64,000 nt of DNA, from assembly GCA_036023115.1 (NCBI GenBank), contig JAYKKT010000040.1, positions 5,553,001 through 5,617,000 of the forward strand, written 5' to 3'. How positions within the stretch are numbered: the first letter of the stretch is position 1; the number at the start of each line of letters is the position of its first letter. The stretch is from Brasenia schreberi (lineage: Eukaryota > Streptophyta > Magnoliopsida > Nymphaeales > Cabombaceae). The translations under genes were made by a program, and so were the position numbers. Shown piece by piece: positions 61,425 to 64,000 of this stretch. The notes under the pieces are model-generated. The model was not told where the DNA came from. It made no database searches and worked only from the letters and a program-made list of their open reading frames with translations.

Positions 61425-64000
61425 ATGGCGTCGTCTTTGACCTTTCTTCTCCGCTCTTCTTCTTTCCTTCCTTCGAGTGATTTTCCTCTACAAAGCAACA
61501 ATGAACGTAGTGCGAGGCCTTCCGGCGATTGGGCGAGAATGGTGAGGCCGGTGGCGTCGTCGTCGACGGGCATCGTTCTCGTCGACCGGTCGGAGGCCGA
61601 GAAAGTTCACCGCCTCAAGACAATCTACTTAGAGAAGGTCGTTCCTCTGCTTAAAGAAGAGTTCTCCTACGCTAACATACACGAGGTTCGTCGAATTCTT
61701 GCTTTTTTTTTTTATTGGCGTTTGTGGGTGTTTTTCTCTGTTTGGAGTTGCTGGTAGTTCTATTCAGGTTTTGGGGGTTGGGGTTATCTTTTTCTTGGTT
61801 CTTACTGTGAGTTTGGCTTCGAGTGAACTTGAGCGAAAGAGTGTTCACGCTACCTTCCGACTCACATTCTTAAGTTTGGATCTCACTTTAACAGTGGAAG
61901 TTTGAACCCTCAAACTTCCAATTTATTTGTTTAGGTTTCTATTCTCTGGTGAGATATTAGTAATTTATCCAAGAACAGCGTTAACTTGTCCTTTTTCTTG
62001 GTGGGTGTTATTGCCTTTTAGGTGCCGAAGATAGAGAAGATCGTGGTGAATTGTGGGATTGGGGACGCAGCACAGAATTCTAAGGGTTTGGAGGCGGCCA
62101 TGAAGGATTTGAGTCTTGTGACTGGGCAAAGTTCAGTCAAGACCAAGGCTAGGCAGTCTATTGCTGGGTTTAAGCTCAGGGAGGGTTCAACTGTCGGCAT
62201 TGCCGTCACGCTTAGAGGAAATGTAAGCCTCTTTCCGTGCAATAGGTCTTTGTGTTTATGAATTAATGCATCTATCTTCTGTATGAGTGTCATTAGTGAA
62301 TGCAATCTTCTTTGTTCTTTTGCTTCCGATATTTGATATTCATAACTGAGTACTTTCTGCGAAGCCCTTTCATACAGTAGCTTTAAGTTGTTATGTTGAA
62401 TATACCTCTTTCTTCTGTTACATGAAGTATGGTTAGGACTTGGTACTTTATTACAGAGGGGTGGCCGGTGTAATACTTTTCGGACTTAATCATGCAATAT
62501 TTCCTAGTAAACTCCTATTAAGCTTACCATCAATTGAAGAAACCAGAAACAGATTCTTGATAGCTTTCAAGTGTAGCCCCTGAATACTGTGCAATGGCCT
62601 TCGTAGCATGAGAACTTCTACGGTGCAAAAGGCAGTCCTACAAAAGATGGTTTTCAAGTTACTACACCTTTCAAGATGTATTATAACAACCAAGCAGCAA
62701 CACGCATTGCAAAAAGTCTAGTATTTTATAAAATACCGAAGCATAATTATCACTACAATTAGGAGGTCTTGCCAAAGTTAATCAGCTATCTATACCTTGA
62801 GAATACATGATAACTTTTAGACATTCTTATTAAACTCGTCCGAAAAATAAGTATTATGAATTACTGAAGGAGTTGGATAGGTTGGGAAGTGCCATTAACT
62901 TGAGGAGGATTGGTAGTTGAAAGAGAAACATTATCAGAAGTAGAAACTAGCAAATGATCTACTCAGTTTGGGTACCGTCACCTGAATCAGACTAGAAACT
63001 AACAAATGGTTTACTCGGTTGATTAAGCAGGTGCATTTGACAGGAAAAATGAATATAGATTTTCTTTGAAGGGGAAAAACTTATTTGACACGATTTTCAT
63101 CAATCAATTCTAGATTAACAGAGAATCAGCATGCGAGACAAGAATTGAAGCAAGCAACACCGACAGCATGTGAGGCTTAGACAGTTTGATATCATACTGG
63201 CATGAAGGTAAGTAGGCCTCACCGTGAAGTTGAAATTAAGGAACTAAAATAGGGAGTATGTGGTAGACCTAACAGTATCACAAGGAAATACTTGGATTCC
63301 TAGTTATTCCTCTTCATAGAGTTAGAAATATCTTTTTGTGGTATGACTATAGAATTTCCTAAAAATTAAAAAATGCTTAGATGAGAGGCATTCACCTAGT
63401 GTGCAGGCAGATGCACGTGATAAAGGTTTTGACTGTCACTTTGATTAAATACAACTTGGTTGGCTTGCAATCTCCTCAATATTATGAGTTAGTGGCTTCA
63501 GGCATGTGATGCTTGGATGCCATGACTCTGTTCTTGTGATTCTTCAGCTACAATTATCGCATGATCTGCTGAACTACTGTTTGGTCTGCCTGTCTACAAA
63601 CCTGTGTAAGTCTAATATGAGTTGGTGGCTTCAGACATGTGATGCTTGGATGCCATGACTCTGTTCTTGAGATTTTTCAGCTACAATTATTGCATGATCT
63701 GCTGTGAACTACTGTTTGGTCTGCCTGTCTACAAACCTGTGTAAGTCCAATAACCAAATTTTCTCATCTTATTCATCCTTATAGTAATGCTTGGAGTTCA
63801 CTCATGCTCCATTTGTACTGATATGTTGCCTGTCTTGATTGTTTTGATTTACGTAAAAAATTATTTAGTTTTGAGACTTGAACCAATTTTCCACTAATTG
63901 TTCTTATAATTAAATTAATTCATGCGTTCTTTCTTTTGATATTTCTGATGTTTACTTGCTTATTCCTTCAGTTATTTTTAACATGGTTTTAATTTGCTTC
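61425..64000 (+). CDS. RPL5: 50S ribosomal protein L5, chloroplastic (uL5c), 5' part
   Basis: uL5 binds 5S rRNA in the central protuberance of the large plastid ribosomal subunit. Exon 1 (61425-61685) encodes 87 codons: a Ser-rich transit peptide of about 40 residues, then [33 protein letters not shown]. Exon 2 (62022-62222) encodes 67 codons with the uL5 signature [43 protein letters not shown] and VTLRGN. GT-AG sites keep frame. The rest of the domain (about 70-80 residues in the family) is missing. The window ends inside intron 2, so the gene is cut by the edge and is not damaged. Intron 2 (62223 onward) carries a 133-bp tandem duplication and no other coding signal. Confidence 0.93.
63486..63752 (+). 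repeat. 133-bp tandem duplication in RPL5 intron 2
   Basis: Two consecutive units (63486-63618 and 63619-63752) both start gagttrgtggcttcagrcat and end gtgtaagtcyaata. They differ at about ten positions, including a 2-bp insertion (ctgtgaact). Confidence 0.93.

Overview
The window is nuclear DNA from a flowering plant. Genes are split by GT-AG introns, the products are typical of land plants (chloroplast ribosomal protein uL5, a plastid-type NTF2-like protein, ferric reductase, polygalacturonase), and the space between genes is AT-rich and full of retrotransposons, hAT elements and dinucleotide tracts. The sequence alone does not let me name a species.

Five host genes look intact. They are a four-CxxC DnaJ-type zinc-finger protein (2945-3872, +), a PPPDE/DeSI-type peptidase (22723-26851, -), an NTF2/SnoaL-like protein with a probable transit peptide (30973-34465, +), the spliceosomal protein CWC15 (49586-59752, +) and chloroplast uL5/RPL5 (61425 to beyond the window, +). 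For the first four, every intron was placed on GT-AG sites and the joined exons keep one frame to the stop codon.

Three host genes are broken. Two ferric-chelate reductase (FRO) relics lie head to head (8457-12351, - and 21247-22023, +). Both have frameshifts and each lacks a different end. A GH28 polygalacturonase (36322-45742, +) lacks its first exon(s), is frameshifted, and is split by a 7-kb insertion.

Mobile DNA dominates the rest. An old Ty1/copia element with both LTRs occupies 12699-18940. A second copia relic (38112-45140) sits inside the polygalacturonase gene. Its two terminal regions are inverted relative to each other instead of being direct LTRs. A full-length RTE-clade LINE (39901-43155) is nested inside that relic, with a target-site duplication of about 21 bp. 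Four more RTE copies occur, one of them an internally deleted derivative that keeps both ends and a perfect 17-bp duplication. A hAT family with TATCG-rich ends is present three times (5879-7013, 50026-53642, 55656-56589), each copy flanked by an 8-bp target duplication. The largest copy still encodes a decayed BED/DUF659 transposase. Two of the three hAT copies and two RTE copies lie in introns of CWC15, which stretches a 229-residue gene over 10 kb.

I saw no bacterial-style operon, CRISPR array or new defence system. The best candidates for something undescribed are the copia relic with inverted ends, the TATCG-rich hAT family, and the RTE lineage that shares one stop codon and yields deletion or truncation derivatives.
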